Source: Melaminivora suipulveris (lineage in GTDB: Bacteria > Pseudomonadota > Gammaproteobacteria > Burkholderiales > Burkholderiaceae_C). From it: a DNA stretch of 64,000 nucleotides. Position numbers and translations under genes: made by a program. Shown here one piece after another: positions 19,201-28,634 of this stretch. The stretch is taken from NCBI RefSeq assembly GCF_003008575.1, contig NZ_CP027667.1:3620001-3684000 (forward strand). The letters are read 5' to 3'. Within the stretch, counting starts at the first letter, position 1. Each line of letters starts with the position of its first letter. The notes beneath the pieces were generated by a model that saw only the letters and a program-made list of their open reading frames with translations, searched no databases and was not told the DNA's origin.

Positions 19201-20436
19201 TCAGCTTGAAACTGCGCCTGCCGCGCGCCGCTCCTGCGCCATCCCGGCGGCGGCAGTGAACAGCACGTCGGTGGACGAGTTCAGCGCCGTCTCGGCCGAG
19301 TCCTGCACGATGCCGATGATGAAACCCACGGCGACGACCTGCATGGCCACGTCGTTGCCGATGCCGAACAGGCTGCACGCCAGCGGAATCAGCAGCAGCG
19401 AGCCTCCGGCCACGCCCGACGCGCCCGTGGCGCACACCGAGGCCACCACGCACAGCAGCAGCGCCGTGCCCATCTGCACCTGGACGCCCAGCGTGTGCGC
19501 GGCGGCCAGCGTCAGCACGCTGATGGTGATGGCGGCGCCGGCCATGTTGATGGTTGCGCCCAGCGGGATGGCGATGCTGTAGGTCTCCTCCTTCAAGCCC
19601 AGGCGCTCGGCCAGCGCCAGGTTGATGGGGATGTTGGCAGCCGAGCTGCGCGTGAAGAACGCCGTCACGCCGCTCTCGCGCAGGCAGGTCAGGACCAGCG
19701 GATACGGGTTGCGCCGGATGCACAGCCAGACGATCAGCGGATTGACCACCAGCGCCACGAACAGCATGCAGCCCACCAGCACCGCCAGCAGGTGGCCGTA
19801 GCCGCGCAGCGCCTGCTCGCCGGCCTCGGCGAAGGTACTGGCCACCAGGCCGAAGATGCCCAGCGGCGCGCAGCGGATGACGGCCTGGATGATGGCGGTG
19901 ATGGCTTGCGCGCCGTCGTGCAGCACGGCACGCGTGCCGGCCGAAGCGTGGCGCAGCGCCAGGCCCAGCCCCACGGCCCAGGCCAGGATGCCGATGTAGT
20001 TGGCTTGCAAAAGGGCATGCACCGGGTTGTCGACGATGCTGGTGGCCACGTTCAGCAGCACCTCGCTCACCGCACCGGGCGGCGCCGCGTCGATCTGCGG
20101 CGCGGCGTGCAGCACCAGCGTGCTGGGCCACCACAGGCTGGCCGTCACGCCCACCACCGCCGCCGACAGCGTGCCGACGACGTACAGCAGCAGCACCGGG
20201 CGAATGCCCGTGGCTTCGCCCGGCACGTGGTTGCTGATGGCGGCCATGACCAGCACCAGCACCAGCACCGGCGCGACGGCCTTCAGCGCCGCGATGAACA
20301 GCGTGCCAAGAAAGGCCACGTAGGGCGTGGCGCCGGGCAACAGCAGCGCTAGCGCGACGCCGGCAGCCAGGGCAACAGCGATCTGCGCGACCAGACTGGT
20401 GCGCTGCAGCACGCGCAGCAGGGGCGAAAAAATCAT
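19201..20436 (-). CDS. sstT: serine/threonine:Na+ symporter SstT
   Basis: DAACS-family inner-membrane carrier importing serine and threonine with sodium. 411 residues with about nine hydrophobic segments. Family blocks present are [20 protein letters not shown] (substrate-site serine-rich loop), [14 protein letters not shown] and [23 protein letters not shown] 20436 was taken because the membrane protein begins there; the longer open frame upstream lacks family sequence. It stands alone, divergent from rlmB. Confidence 0.93.
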   Translation of the reverse strand: MIFSPLLRVLQRTSLVAQIAVALAAGVALALLLPGATPYVAFLGTLFIAALKAVAPVLVLVLVMAAISNHVPGEATGIRPVLLLYVVGTLSAAVVGVTASLWWPSTLVLHAAPQIDAAPPGAVSEVLLNVATSIVDNPVHALLQANYIGILAWAVGLGLALRHASAGTRAVLHDGAQAITAIIQAVIRCAPLGIFGLVASTFAEAGEQALRGYGHLLAVLVGCMLFVALVVNPLIVWLCIRRNPYPLVLTCLRESGVTAFFTRSSAANIPINLALAERLGLKEETYSIAIPLGATINMAGAAITISVLTLAAAHTLGVQVQMGTALLLCVVASVCATGASGVAGGSLLLIPLACSLFGIGNDVAMQVVAVGFIIGIVQDSAETALNSSTDVLFTAAAGMAQERRAAGAVSS

Positions 20437-20578
20437 GGTGGGGTGGGTGGGACGTGGCGGGCCGGCCGGCGCGGTGGGAGCTCCGGCAGGCCGCCTGTCA
20501 ACAGGGAAAGCGCGCAATTTTACGGTGCAGCCGGCTGGCGCCCGCAGCGGGCGGCACGCGCGCCGGATAATCGGCCGC

Positions 20579-21328
20579 ATGTCCAGCCCCAAAGTCCTGT
20601 TCGGCTTCCATGCCGTGGGCGTGCGCCTGAAAACCGCGCCGCAATCCATCATCGAGATCTACTACGAGCCCACCCGGCGCGATGCGCGCATGCGCCAATT
20701 CCTGGAGCGCGCGCGCGAAGCCGGCGCGCGCCTGATCGAAGCCGACGGCCTGCGCCTGGCCAAGCTTGCGGGCAGCCACGGTCACCAGGGCGTGGCCGCG
20801 CGGGTGCAGATGGTCGAGCAGTCGCATTCGCTGGACGATCTGCTGGACGCGCTGGAAGAGCAGGGCGTCAAATCTCCACTGCTGCTGGTGCTGGACGGCG
20901 TGACCGATCCGCACAACCTGGGTGCCTGCCTGCGCGTGGCCGATGGCGCCGGCGCGCACGCCGTGATCGCGCCCAAGGACCACGCCGTCGGCGTCAACGC
21001 CACGGTGGCCAAGGTCGCCAGCGGCGCGGCCGAGACGGTGCCCTACTTCATGGTCACCAACCTGGCGCGCACCTTGAACGAGCTCAAGGAGCGCGGCATC
21101 TGGATCATCGGCACCAGCGACGATGCCGAGGGCACGCTGTACCAGGCCGACCTGAAAGGCCCGGTGGCGCTGGTGCTCGGCGCTGAAGGTCCCGGCATGC
21201 GCCAGCTCACCAGGAAAACCTGCGACGCGCTGGTGCGCATCCCCATGCAGGGCGCGGTGGAGAGCCTGAACGTCTCCGTGGCCAGCGCCGTGTGCCTGTA
21301 CGAAGCCCTGCGCCAGCGCCAGCCATGA
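20579..21328 (+). CDS. rlmB: 23S rRNA (guanosine-2'-O-)-methyltransferase RlmB
   Basis: Methylates the ribose of G2251 in 23S rRNA using SAM; a SPOUT enzyme with a trefoil knot. 249 residues; the N-terminal L30e-like substrate-binding domain starts at [14 protein letters not shown]. The three SPOUT motifs are [33 protein letters not shown] and [20 protein letters not shown]. It begins a run of three genes with 4-base overlaps (rlmB, sirtuin, FAH hydrolase). Confidence 0.93.
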   Translation: MSSPKVLFGFHAVGVRLKTAPQSIIEIYYEPTRRDARMRQFLERAREAGARLIEADGLRLAKLAGSHGHQGVAARVQMVEQSHSLDDLLDALEEQGVKSPLLLVLDGVTDPHNLGACLRVADGAGAHAVIAPKDHAVGVNATVAKVASGAAETVPYFMVTNLARTLNELKERGIWIIGTSDDAEGTLYQADLKGPVALVLGAEGPGMRQLTRKTCDALVRIPMQGAVESLNVSVASAVCLYEALRQRQP

Positions 21329-22092
21329 GCGTGTTGCAGGAACTCCAGGCCGTGCGCGACTGGATCGCCCAGGCCCAGCGCATCGCCGTGCTGACCGGCG
21401 CCGGCATGAGCGCCGAATCCGGCGTGCCCACCTTCCGCGATGCGCAAACCGGCTACTGGGCGCAGTTCAACCCGCAGGACATGGCCAGCGAGCGCGGCTT
21501 TCGCGCCGCGCCGCAGCGCGTGTGGGACTGGTATGCCCACCGCCGGGGCGGCATCGCTGCCGTGCAGCCCAACGCCGGGCACATCGCGCTGGCCGAGTTC
21601 GCCCAGGCCCATCCGGGCCGGCTCACCGTCATCACGCAAAACGTCGACGGCCTGCACCAGCGCGCCGGCAGCGCCGGCGTGCTGTGCCTGCACGGCGACC
21701 TGATGCAGGATCGCTGGCTGGAGGCGCCGCGCGCCTGTTGCCGGCTGGAGAACGCCGAGCCCGGCAGCCCGCCGCGCTGCCGCAGCTGCGGCAACCTGGT
21801 GCGCCCCGGCGTGGTCTGGTTCGGCGAGAACCTGCCGGTGGACGTTCTGGAAGCGGCCGAGCAGGCGGCGCAGGCGGCCGAGCTGATGCTGGTCGTCGGC
21901 ACGGCAGGCGCCGTCTATCCAGCCGCCGGCCTGGCGCACCAGGCGCGCCAGGCCGGCGCGCGCGTGGTCGTCATCAACCCGGCCGCCAGCGAGCTCGACA
22001 GCGCGGCGCACATCGTGCTGCGCGGCACGGCGGCGCAGCTGCTGCCGATGCTGCTGCAGGGCGGCGCCGTCGCAACGAAGGACAAGCCATGA
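21325..22092 (+). CDS. NAD-dependent protein deacylase (sirtuin, CobB-like)
   Basis: Removes acyl groups from lysines using NAD. 255 residues with [15 protein letters not shown] (NAD loop), [12 protein letters not shown] and the catalytic-His context CLHGDL. The structural zinc site is unusual: the second pair is CRSC, but the first appears as adjacent cysteines (RACCRLE) rather than C-x2-[11 protein letters not shown] follows as usual. The start overlaps the rlmB stop (ATGA), so it is coupled to it. Confidence 0.9.
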   Translation: MSVLQELQAVRDWIAQAQRIAVLTGAGMSAESGVPTFRDAQTGYWAQFNPQDMASERGFRAAPQRVWDWYAHRRGGIAAVQPNAGHIALAEFAQAHPGRLTVITQNVDGLHQRAGSAGVLCLHGDLMQDRWLEAPRACCRLENAEPGSPPRCRSCGNLVRPGVVWFGENLPVDVLEAAEQAAQAAELMLVVGTAGAVYPAAGLAHQARQAGARVVVINPAASELDSAAHIVLRGTAAQLLPMLLQGGAVATKDKP

Positions 22093-22934
22093 AACTGATC
22101 CGCCACGGCGCGCCCGGCCACGAGCGCGCCGGCATCGTGGACGCGCACGGCACGCTGCGCGACGTCTCCATGCTGGTGCCCGACATCGGCCCGGCGCAAC
22201 TGGCGCCGCGCACGCTGGCCGCCCTGGCGACCATCGACGCCACACGCCTGCCCGAGCTTGCACCCGGCACACGCCTGGGCTGCCCGGTGAGCGGCGTGGG
22301 CAAGATCGTCTGCGTCGGCCTGAACTACGCCGACCACGCGCGCGAGGCGGGTCTGGCGCTGCCGGCCGAGCCGGTGCTGTTCATGAAGGCCGCGAGCAGC
22401 CTGTGCGGCCCGCACGACCAGGTGCGCATCCCGCCCGGCGCACGAAAGGTCGACTGGGAGGTGGAGTTGGGGCTGGTCATCGGCACGCGCATGCAGAGCG
22501 TGCTCGAGGCCGACGCGCTGGCGCATGTCGCCGGCTATGTGCTGGCCAACGACGTGTCCGAGCGCGCCTGGCAGATGGAGCGCGGCGGGCAGTGGGACAA
22601 GGGCAAGGGCGCGGACACCTTCGCGCCGGTGGGCCCGTGGCTGGTCACCGCAGACGAGCTGCCCGACCCGAACGCCATCGACCTGTGGCTGGAGGTCAAT
22701 GGACAGCGCATGCAAAGCGGCAACACGAGCGACTTCATCTTCGGCGTGCCCACCGTGCTGGCCTACATCAGCCAGTTCATGACGCTGGAGCCGGGCGATC
22801 TGGTGCTCACCGGCACGCCCGCCGGCGTCGGCCTGGGGCAAAAGCCCGAGCCGCGCTTTCTGCGCGCGGGCGACGAGATGCGCCTGGGCGCCAGCGGCCT
22901 GGGCGAGCAGCATCTGGTTTGCGTAGCGGGCTGA
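22089..22934 (+). CDS. fumarylacetoacetate hydrolase family protein
   Basis: 281 residues. After an N-terminal cap domain comes the FAH fold, with metal ligands in VDWEVELGLVIG (two glutamates) and LANDVSERAWQ (aspartate), and LTGTPAGVGLG near the C-terminus. Such enzymes cleave C-C bonds of acylpyruvates or act as ureidoglycolate lyase or 2,4-diketo-3-deoxy-sugar-acid hydrolases; the substrate cannot be fixed. Its ATG overlaps the sirtuin stop by 4 bases. Confidence 0.9.
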   Translation: MKLIRHGAPGHERAGIVDAHGTLRDVSMLVPDIGPAQLAPRTLAALATIDATRLPELAPGTRLGCPVSGVGKIVCVGLNYADHAREAGLALPAEPVLFMKAASSLCGPHDQVRIPPGARKVDWEVELGLVIGTRMQSVLEADALAHVAGYVLANDVSERAWQMERGGQWDKGKGADTFAPVGPWLVTADELPDPNAIDLWLEVNGQRMQSGNTSDFIFGVPTVLAYISQFMTLEPGDLVLTGTPAGVGLGQKPEPRFLRAGDEMRLGASGLGEQHLVCVAG

Positions 22935-22943
22935 CGGTCGATT

Positions 22944-23008
22944 TGAAGCAAAAAACGCCCTCAGTCGGCGTGGATCAATCGTTCTTAGCTAGCAATTCGA
23001 TAGCTAAT
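22944..23008 (-). repeat. Comamonadaceae-type repeat, copy in reverse orientation
   Basis: Read on the minus strand it has GATAGCTAAG-type left end, then GATCCACGCCGACTGAGGGC and an AAATCGAC end, matching the element at 29410-29474. It separates the FAH hydrolase gene from the SMR pump gene. Confidence 0.65.
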
Positions 23009-23044
23009 ATACGGCTCGGCTGGCCGCGCAGCCAGGAACTCCTC

Positions 23045-23377
23045 ATGCACCCCTACGCGTTGCTCGCCATTTCCATCGCCTCCGAAGTGGTCGCCACCGC
23101 GGCGCTCAAGTCCTCGGCCGGCTTCACGCGCCTGGCGCCCAGCGCGCTCGCGGTGCTGGGCTATGGGCTGGCGTTCTATTGCCTGTCGCGCGTGCTCGAA
23201 CACATGTCCACCGGCGTGGTGTACGCCATCTGGTCGGGCCTGGGCATCGTGCTGATTTCGCTGGTCGGCTGGCTGATGTACGGCCAGAAGCTCGACGCCG
23301 CGGCCATGGCCGGCATGGGCCTGATCGTGGCCGGCGTGCTGGTGCTGCAGCTTTTTTCCAAGTCCACGGGCCACTGA
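23045..23377 (+). CDS. SMR family small multidrug efflux protein (EmrE/QacE type)
   Basis: 110 residues, four transmembrane helices. The essential glutamate of helix 1 is in IASEVVATAALKSS (Glu14). Helix 2 has YGLAFYCLS, and helix 3 has YAIWSGLGIVLI with the conserved Trp. It works as an antiparallel dimer at the inner membrane, exchanging protons for cationic drugs or guanidinium. The paralogous type (drug versus guanidinium) cannot be decided from sequence alone here. Confidence 0.92.
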   Translation: MHPYALLAISIASEVVATAALKSSAGFTRLAPSALAVLGYGLAFYCLSRVLEHMSTGVVYAIWSGLGIVLISLVGWLMYGQKLDAAAMAGMGLIVAGVLVLQLFSKSTGH

Positions 23378-23416
23378 ATCGCGGGCATGCAGGCCGCTCC
23401 ATCTCGCATGGGCGTT

Positions 23417-23441
23417 AAGATTCATTTAAAATGAATTTATT
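23417..23441. promoter_or_regulatory. probable NsrR operator upstream of nnrS
   Basis: ATTCATTTAAAATGAAT (23420-23436) is a palindrome with a single central base. With the flanking AAG it follows the known NsrR pattern AAGATGCATTTnAAATGCATCTT. It lies 27 bases before the nnrS start, where binding would block transcription until nitric oxide inactivates NsrR. The gene for NsrR itself is not in the window. Confidence 0.7.
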
Positions 23442-23462
23442 GTTCGCTACCTGGACGCAGCC

Positions 23463-24689
23463 ATGCATCCCCGACCTGCCGTGAACCAGCCCTTGCCTTT
23501 TCCCCAGCGTTCCGCCCCGGCCCGCGAGGCCGCGCCCGCCCTGCAGGGCATGCCGCTGCTGCGCCTGGGTTTTCGGCCGTTCTACCTGGGCGCGGCGCTG
23601 CTGGCCTGCGTCTCGGTGCCGCTATGGGTGCTGGCGTTTCTGGGCCATGTACCGCTCACGCTGTCGGTGCCGCCGCTGCTATGGCACGCACACGAGATGC
23701 TGTTCGGCTTTGCCGTGGGCGTCATCGTCGGCTTTCTGCTGACGGCCGTGAAGGCCTGGACAGGTCTGCCCACGCCGCGCGGCGCAGCGCTTGGAGCGCT
23801 CGCCCTGTTGTGGCTGGCGGCGCGGCTGGCGGCTTTCGTTGCGCCCTATGCGGTCTATGCCGCGCTGGACATGCTGCTGCTGCCCGCCGTCGCGCTGGTA
23901 TTGCTGCGCGTACTGTTTCAGGCCAGGAACAAGCGCAACGTCCCCTTGATCTCGCTGCTGGTGCTGATGGCCGCCGCCAACGGTGTGTTTCACCTGTCGG
24001 TCATGCAGGTGCTGCAGGTGCCCGCGCTGTCCGCGCTGTACGCCGAGCTGGCGCTGGTGCTGATGGTGATCACCGTGATCACCGGGCGCGTGGTGCCGCT
24101 GTTCACCAAGAACGTGACGCCGGGCCTGGTCATGAACGTCCCGCGCAAGTTCGAGCTGGTGCTGCTGGTTGTCACCGCCGCCGCACTGCTGTTGTGGGTC
24201 TTTGTGCCGGGCCCGCTGGCGGCGCTGGCCGCTGCCTGCGCGGCTGTGCTGCACGCCGTGCGCCTGGCACTGTGGAAACCCTGGGTCACGCTGCGCCGGC
24301 CCATCCTGTGGATCCTGCACGCCTCCTACGCCTGGATGCCCATCGGCTTTGCGCTGCTGGCCGCGGCGCTGGCGGGCTGGCTGCCGCAGACGCTGGCCAT
24401 CCACGCGCTGGCCGTGGGCGTCGTGGGCGGGCTGATCATCGGCATGCTCACGCGCACTGCGCGCGGCCACACCGGGCGCCCGCTGCAGGCCTCGCGCGCC
24501 GAAGTGCTGGCCTATGCCTTTGTGATGCTGGCCGCCGTGCTGCGCGTGCTGGTGCCCGCCGTGCAGCCGCAATGGTACGTGGGCGCGCTGCACGGTGCGG
24601 CCTGCCTGTGGGCGCTGGCGTTTGGCATCTACATGGTTATCTACACGCCCTGGCTCACGCGCACGCGTCTGGACGGCAAGGACGGCTGA
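23463..24689 (+). CDS. nnrS: NnrS family nitric-oxide-stress membrane protein
   Basis: 408 residues with about 12 hydrophobic segments. NnrS family marks are LRLGFRPFYLGAALLA near the N-terminus, PPLLWHAHEMLFGFAVGVI with the histidines that bind haem, and GMLTRTARGHTGRPL. NnrS proteins protect against nitrosative stress and are commonly under NsrR or NnrR control. The palindrome just upstream agrees. The DUF2249 gene follows by 61 bases. Confidence 0.92.
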   Translation: MHPRPAVNQPLPFPQRSAPAREAAPALQGMPLLRLGFRPFYLGAALLACVSVPLWVLAFLGHVPLTLSVPPLLWHAHEMLFGFAVGVIVGFLLTAVKAWTGLPTPRGAALGALALLWLAARLAAFVAPYAVYAALDMLLLPAVALVLLRVLFQARNKRNVPLISLLVLMAAANGVFHLSVMQVLQVPALSALYAELALVLMVITVITGRVVPLFTKNVTPGLVMNVPRKFELVLLVVTAAALLLWVFVPGPLAALAAACAAVLHAVRLALWKPWVTLRRPILWILHASYAWMPIGFALLAAALAGWLPQTLAIHALAVGVVGGLIIGMLTRTARGHTGRPLQASRAEVLAYAFVMLAAVLRVLVPAVQPQWYVGALHGAACLWALAFGIYMVIYTPWLTRTRLDGKDG

Positions 24690-24750
24690 AGCTGTTCGCG
24701 CCTATCTCTTTTCCCATTGATTTCCTCTTCCCACCCGAAAGGTTGAAACC

Positions 24751-25038
24751 ATGAGCACCACCACCGCGACCGAAATCGACGTGCGCACCATCCCGCCCTA
24801 TGAGCGCCATGCCACGATCTTTGGCCAGTTCGACGACCTCGAAGTCGGCCAGGCGCTGGTCATCGTCAACGACCACGACCCCGTGCCGCTACGCCGCCAG
24901 TTCGATTCGCGCTCGCCGGGGCAATTCCAGTGGAGCTACCTGCAGGCCGGCCCGCAGCTGTGGCGCGTGCAGATCGACAAGGTGGCCGGCCAGGCAGATT
25001 CGGGCGGCGGCTGCTGCTCGGGCGGCGCCTGCGGCTGA
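24751..25038 (+). CDS. DUF2249 domain protein with Cys-rich tail
   Basis: 95 residues. The DUF2249 core runs from IDVRTIPPYERHATIFGQFD to the end of the W-R-V-x-I-D strand, with the family's NDHDPVPLRRQF. The last residues GGGCCSGGACG hold three cysteines and could bind metal. These proteins are frequent in nitric oxide, denitrification and anaerobic loci. Here it follows nnrS and is probably in the same NsrR-controlled transcript, which ends at a terminator at 25057. Confidence 0.87.
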   Translation: MSTTTATEIDVRTIPPYERHATIFGQFDDLEVGQALVIVNDHDPVPLRRQFDSRSPGQFQWSYLQAGPQLWRVQIDKVAGQADSGGGCCSGGACG

Positions 25039-25056
25039 TGCGCTGAGGCATAAATA

Positions 25057-25085
25057 AAACGGCGGGCTCGAAGCCCGCCGTTTTT
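25057..25085. terminator. bidirectional terminator between nnrS and suf operons
   Basis: Stem CGGCGGGCT / AGCCCGCCG with a CGA loop, TTTTT on the right and AAAA on the left. It can serve both the rightward nnrS-DUF2249 transcript and the leftward suf transcript. Confidence 0.88.
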
Positions 25086-25109
25086 CGTTGTCCCGGTGCG
25101 CCGCGCGCC

Positions 25110-25664
25110 CTACAGCCCGAGCGCCAGCTGCGCCGCCTCCGACATGCGCGAGCGGTCCCAGGGTGGGTTGAACACCAGGTTCACCGTAATCTCTCCCACG
25201 CGTGGCAGGGCCAGCACCTTGTCGCACACCTCGTCGGCAATCGCCTCGCCCATGCCGCAGCCGGGGGCGGTGAGCGTCATGTCGATGACGACGCGCACCT
25301 TGTCGGCCTCCTGCAGCGGCTCGAACCTGAGCTCGTAGACCAGGCCCAGATCGACGATGTTGACGGGGATCTCCGGGTCGTAGCAGGTGCGCAGCGTCTC
25401 CCAGATCAGCGGCTCCAGGTCGTCGATGTGCAGATCCTGCGGCGCGCTGATGGCCTGTGGCGGCTCCTTGCCGATGGCGTCGGCATCCTGGCCTTTGAGG
25501 CGCATGAGCTGGCCCTCGACCAGCAGCGTGAACGAGCCGCCCAGCGCCTGCGTGATCTGCGCCAGCTGGCCGGCTTCCAGCTCGACGGGCATGCCGCTGG
25601 GAATGGTCTCCACGCCCACGGTGCGGCGCACCAGAACGTCCTCGCGGTGGCGGCGGTAAGTCAT
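25110..25664 (-). CDS. sufT: Fe-S cluster assembly protein SufT
   Basis: 184 residues. The C-terminal half is a DUF59/MIP18 domain with DPEIPVNIVDLGLVYELRF and LTAPGCGMGEAIADEV, including the conserved cysteine. The N-terminal half is the SufT-specific extension (VGVETIPSGMPVELEAGQL). It helps mature Fe-S proteins, probably as a carrier factor. Its ATG overlaps the sufU stop by 4 bases. It is the last gene of the suf operon. Confidence 0.9.
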   Translation of the reverse strand: MTYRRHREDVLVRRTVGVETIPSGMPVELEAGQLAQITQALGGSFTLLVEGQLMRLKGQDADAIGKEPPQAISAPQDLHIDDLEPLIWETLRTCYDPEIPVNIVDLGLVYELRFEPLQEADKVRVVIDMTLTAPGCGMGEAIADEVCDKVLALPRVGEITVNLVFNPPWDRSRMSEAAQLALGL

Positions 25665-26167
25665 GGCGCCTCCGTGGTTTGCAAGGTGGCGCCGTCGTGC
25701 GCGGCGGCCTGCACCGCGCCATCGCCGCCCGCTGCACCGTGCTGGGCGATGGCATGCATCAGCGCATGCCAGCCAAGCAGCGCGCATTTGATGCGGCTGG
25801 GGTATTGGCGCACGCCGGCCAGGCTGATGAGCTTGCCCAGGGGCGCATCCTCCGGCGTTTCCTCGCCCGTCAGCACGGCGCGAAAGTGCTGTTGCAGGGC
25901 CTGCGCGGCGGCGATGTCCTGGCCCTTGACGGCCTCGGTCATCATCGAAGTCGAGGCCATGCAGATGGCGCAGCCCTGACCGGAAAAGCGGATGTCCTGC
26001 ACCTTGTCGCCCTGCAGTTGCAGCTCCACGGCGATGCGGTCGCCGCACGACGGGTTGGTGCCCTGCGCTTGGTGCGTGGGCGCAGCCAGGTGGCCGAAGT
26101 TGCGCGGCGCGCGCTTGTGCTCCAGCACGACGTCCTGATAAAGCTCGTTCATGGCGTCGTTCATCAT
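25661..26167 (-). CDS. sufU: SufU family sulfur-transfer / scaffold protein
   Basis: 168 residues. Three conserved cysteines are visible: NPSCGDR, SGQGCAICMAS and SRIKCALLGW. SufU proteins bind zinc and accept persulfide from SufS. The C-terminus has an Ala/Gly/Gln-rich tail of about 25 residues with no known role. ATG 26167 overlaps the sufS stop (ATGA), though ATG 26164 follows directly. Confidence 0.92.
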   Translation of the reverse strand: MMNDAMNELYQDVVLEHKRAPRNFGHLAAPTHQAQGTNPSCGDRIAVELQLQGDKVQDIRFSGQGCAICMASTSMMTEAVKGQDIAAAQALQQHFRAVLTGEETPEDAPLGKLISLAGVRQYPSRIKCALLGWHALMHAIAQHGAAGGDGAVQAAAHDGATLQTTEAP

Positions 26168-27432
26168 CGCAGCAGCTCCAGCGCGCGGGCGGTGGCGGCG
26201 ATCAGGCGCTCTACCTCGTCCGCGGTGTTGTACAGGGCAAAGGAGGCGCGCGTGGTCGGCCCCACACCCAGGTGGTCCAGCAGCGGCTGTGCGCAGTGGT
26301 AACCGGTGCGCACCGCGATGCCGGCCTGGTCGAGCAGGGTGCCGATGTCGTGCGGATGCACGCCTTCGCAGGTGAAGGACACCAGCGCCGCCGCGCTGCT
26401 GGCGCGGCTGAGCACGCGCACACCGGGCAGGCTGGCCAAGCCCGCAGCGGCCTGCTCGCGCAGCGCGTGCAGGTGCGCGTCGATGGGGGCGCGGCCGGTG
26501 CCGTCGATGAAACGCGCCGCTGCCGCCAGGCCCACGGCGCCGGCGACGTTGGGCGTGCCGCCTTCCAGCCGCATGGGCAGGCCGGCGTGAATCGCGCGCT
26601 CGTAGCTCACGTCCTCAACCATGTCACCGCCCAGGCGCAGCGGGTAGAGCTGCTCCAGCGCCTCGCGCCGGCCGACCAGCGCGCCCGTGCCCATGGGGCC
26701 GTGCATCTTGTGGCCCGAGAAGGCGAGAAAGTCGCAATCGAGCGCCGCCATGTTCGGAATGGCGTGGCCCGCCACCTGCGCCGCATCCAGCACCGTGAGC
26801 GCGCCGGCTTGTTTGGCGAGCGTCAGCAGCGCCTCATACGGCGGCCGCTCGCCGGTGGCGTTGGCGCAGGCGGTGACGGCGAACACGCGCGCGCCGCCTT
26901 GCGCCAGCAGCGTGGCCAGGCCGGCCTCGTGCAGCCGGCCTTCGGCGTCGGGCGTCAATATGACCAGCTCCGCACCACTCATGCGCGCGGCGTTCTGCCA
27001 CGGCACCAGGTTGGCGTGGTGCTCCAGCCCGCTGACGATGATGCGGTCGCCTGCGCGCAGCCAGGCCTCGGCAGGCCCGGCAGCCCACAGCCCCTGCGCG
27101 ACGGTGTTCAGCGCCTCGGTCGTGCCGCTGGTGAAGATGAGCTCGTGCTCGCCGGTTGCGCCGATGAAGGCTTTAAGCGTGGCGCGCGCGGCATCGTAGG
27201 CGTCGGTGGCGCGCTGGCTCAAGCTGTGCACGCCGCGGTGAATGTTGGCGCGCTCGCATTCCTCGAACTCGCGCATGGCCTCCAGCACCTGGCGCGGCAC
27301 CTGCGTCGTCGCCGCGTTGTCCAGATAGGCCAGCGGGTGGCCGTTGATGGACTGCGTGAGGATGGGAAAGTCGGCGCGCAGCGCTTCCATCGGCAGCGGC
27401 GCGGCGTGCAGCAGCGGATGTGGTTTACCCAT
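26164..27432 (-). CDS. sufS: cysteine desulfurase SufS
   Basis: Class II PLP cysteine desulfurase giving persulfide sulfur to SufU. 422 residues; PLP lysine in FSGHKMHGPMG, histidine region LEHHANLVPW, and the active cysteine in VRTGYHCAQPLL, where most SufS have RTGHHCAQP. TTRASFALYNTADEVE is the usual C-terminal mark. The gene overlaps sufD by 8 bases. Confidence 0.94.
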   Translation of the reverse strand: MGKPHPLLHAAPLPMEALRADFPILTQSINGHPLAYLDNAATTQVPRQVLEAMREFEECERANIHRGVHSLSQRATDAYDAARATLKAFIGATGEHELIFTSGTTEALNTVAQGLWAAGPAEAWLRAGDRIIVSGLEHHANLVPWQNAARMSGAELVILTPDAEGRLHEAGLATLLAQGGARVFAVTACANATGERPPYEALLTLAKQAGALTVLDAAQVAGHAIPNMAALDCDFLAFSGHKMHGPMGTGALVGRREALEQLYPLRLGGDMVEDVSYERAIHAGLPMRLEGGTPNVAGAVGLAAAARFIDGTGRAPIDAHLHALREQAAAGLASLPGVRVLSRASSAAALVSFTCEGVHPHDIGTLLDQAGIAVRTGYHCAQPLLDHLGVGPTTRASFALYNTADEVERLIAATARALELLR

Positions 27433-28630
27433 GCTCGGCCTTCGTGGGTGCGGCCTGCAGATGCGTGGCGATGGCGCGCGTCAGCCAGCCCGAATCCAGC
27501 CAGCGCTCCAGCATGTCGCTGCCGCCGGCCTCGCCGCTCAGCGTGCGCTCCAGCAGGGCGCGGGCCATGCCGTCGATGATGAGAGCGCGGGCGCTGGCCT
27601 CGTCCAGCCCGCGCTGGCGTGCGTAGAACAAGGCGTCCTCGGGCAGCGCGCCCCACGTGGCGCCGTGCGCTGCCTGCACCTTGTCGTGCAGGATTTCCAG
27701 ATGCGGCCGCAGGATGAGGCGCGGGTTGCCGGCCAACGGAACGCCGGCCAGGTGTTGCCGCACGTTGGCCTCGTCGGCGCCGGGGGCTATGCGCGCGTGC
27801 GCGCTCGCCACCGCGTGCGCGCCGTGCTGCGCCAGGGCCAAGGTCTCCACCGTGCTTGCCGTGTGCGGTGCGTCCAGCCGCGTCCAGGCTTGCTGGTCGA
27901 CCTGGCGCGCCGCGCCGCCGGCCAGCAGCAGGCTGGCGACATGCGCCTGCGCGCCTGCGCCATGCAGGGTGACGCTGTTGCGCTGCAGGTGGTAGTCGCC
28001 GGCCAGCGCGGCCGTGGCCTGGGCGTAGTGCGCGCCTTCGCCCAGCGTGGCGTGCAGGTGGTGGGCGATGCGCTGTTGCGGCCCGGCCTCGGCCACGCGC
28101 AGGTGCACAAGGCGCGCGCCGGGGTCAAGCTGCAGGTGCACCTGCAGGTTTTGCGCGGCCTGCTCGGCAAAGTCATGCGTCTCCAGCAGCACGCAATGCG
28201 CGCCGGCTTCCACCCGCAGCACCAGCAGGGGCGCTTCGGCGGCTTGCCGGCTTTGGTGGTGCAGGTGCAGCGGCACGGGGGCGCCGGATTCGGCAGCGCG
28301 CACCGACACGCGCAGTCCTTCGCGGCACAGTGCGCGGTGCGCCCAGGCAAAGGGCGCGGCGTCGTCGCCGGCCGGGTGCGGCAGGCCCGCGAGCAGCTGC
28401 GCGCGCTCGCTGGCGTTCAGTGCGTCCAGGCGCTCCACGGTCAACGCGGCGGCAGCAGGCGTATCCCAGCTCCAGCCGGCGCCCGACTCGATGCCATCGG
28501 CCTCGGCCAGCCACTGCTCGGCGGCCGGCGGCGGCAGGTGGCGAAAGGCCTCGCTGCGGCGGCTGATCCAGCCGTGGCCGTCCAGCTGCGCGCGTGCGGC
28601 CTGGCGTTCTTGCTGTGCGGAAGTGGGCAT
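27425..28630 (-). CDS. sufD: Fe-S cluster assembly protein SufD
   Basis: 401 residues, a beta-helix protein that joins SufB and SufC in the SufBC2D scaffold. Visible family blocks are LEILHDKVQAAHGATWGALP (with the conserved His) and LFYARQRGLDEASARALIID. The N-terminus is divergent, as often. ATG 28630 was chosen over an upstream frame that overlaps sufC; it lies 5 bases from the sufC stop. Confidence 0.92.
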   Translation of the reverse strand: MPTSAQQERQAARAQLDGHGWISRRSEAFRHLPPPAAEQWLAEADGIESGAGWSWDTPAAAALTVERLDALNASERAQLLAGLPHPAGDDAAPFAWAHRALCREGLRVSVRAAESGAPVPLHLHHQSRQAAEAPLLVLRVEAGAHCVLLETHDFAEQAAQNLQVHLQLDPGARLVHLRVAEAGPQQRIAHHLHATLGEGAHYAQATAALAGDYHLQRNSVTLHGAGAQAHVASLLLAGGAARQVDQQAWTRLDAPHTASTVETLALAQHGAHAVASAHARIAPGADEANVRQHLAGVPLAGNPRLILRPHLEILHDKVQAAHGATWGALPEDALFYARQRGLDEASARALIIDGMARALLERTLSGEAGGSDMLERWLDSGWLTRAIATHLQAAPTKAEHG

Positions 28631-28634
28631 GGCG

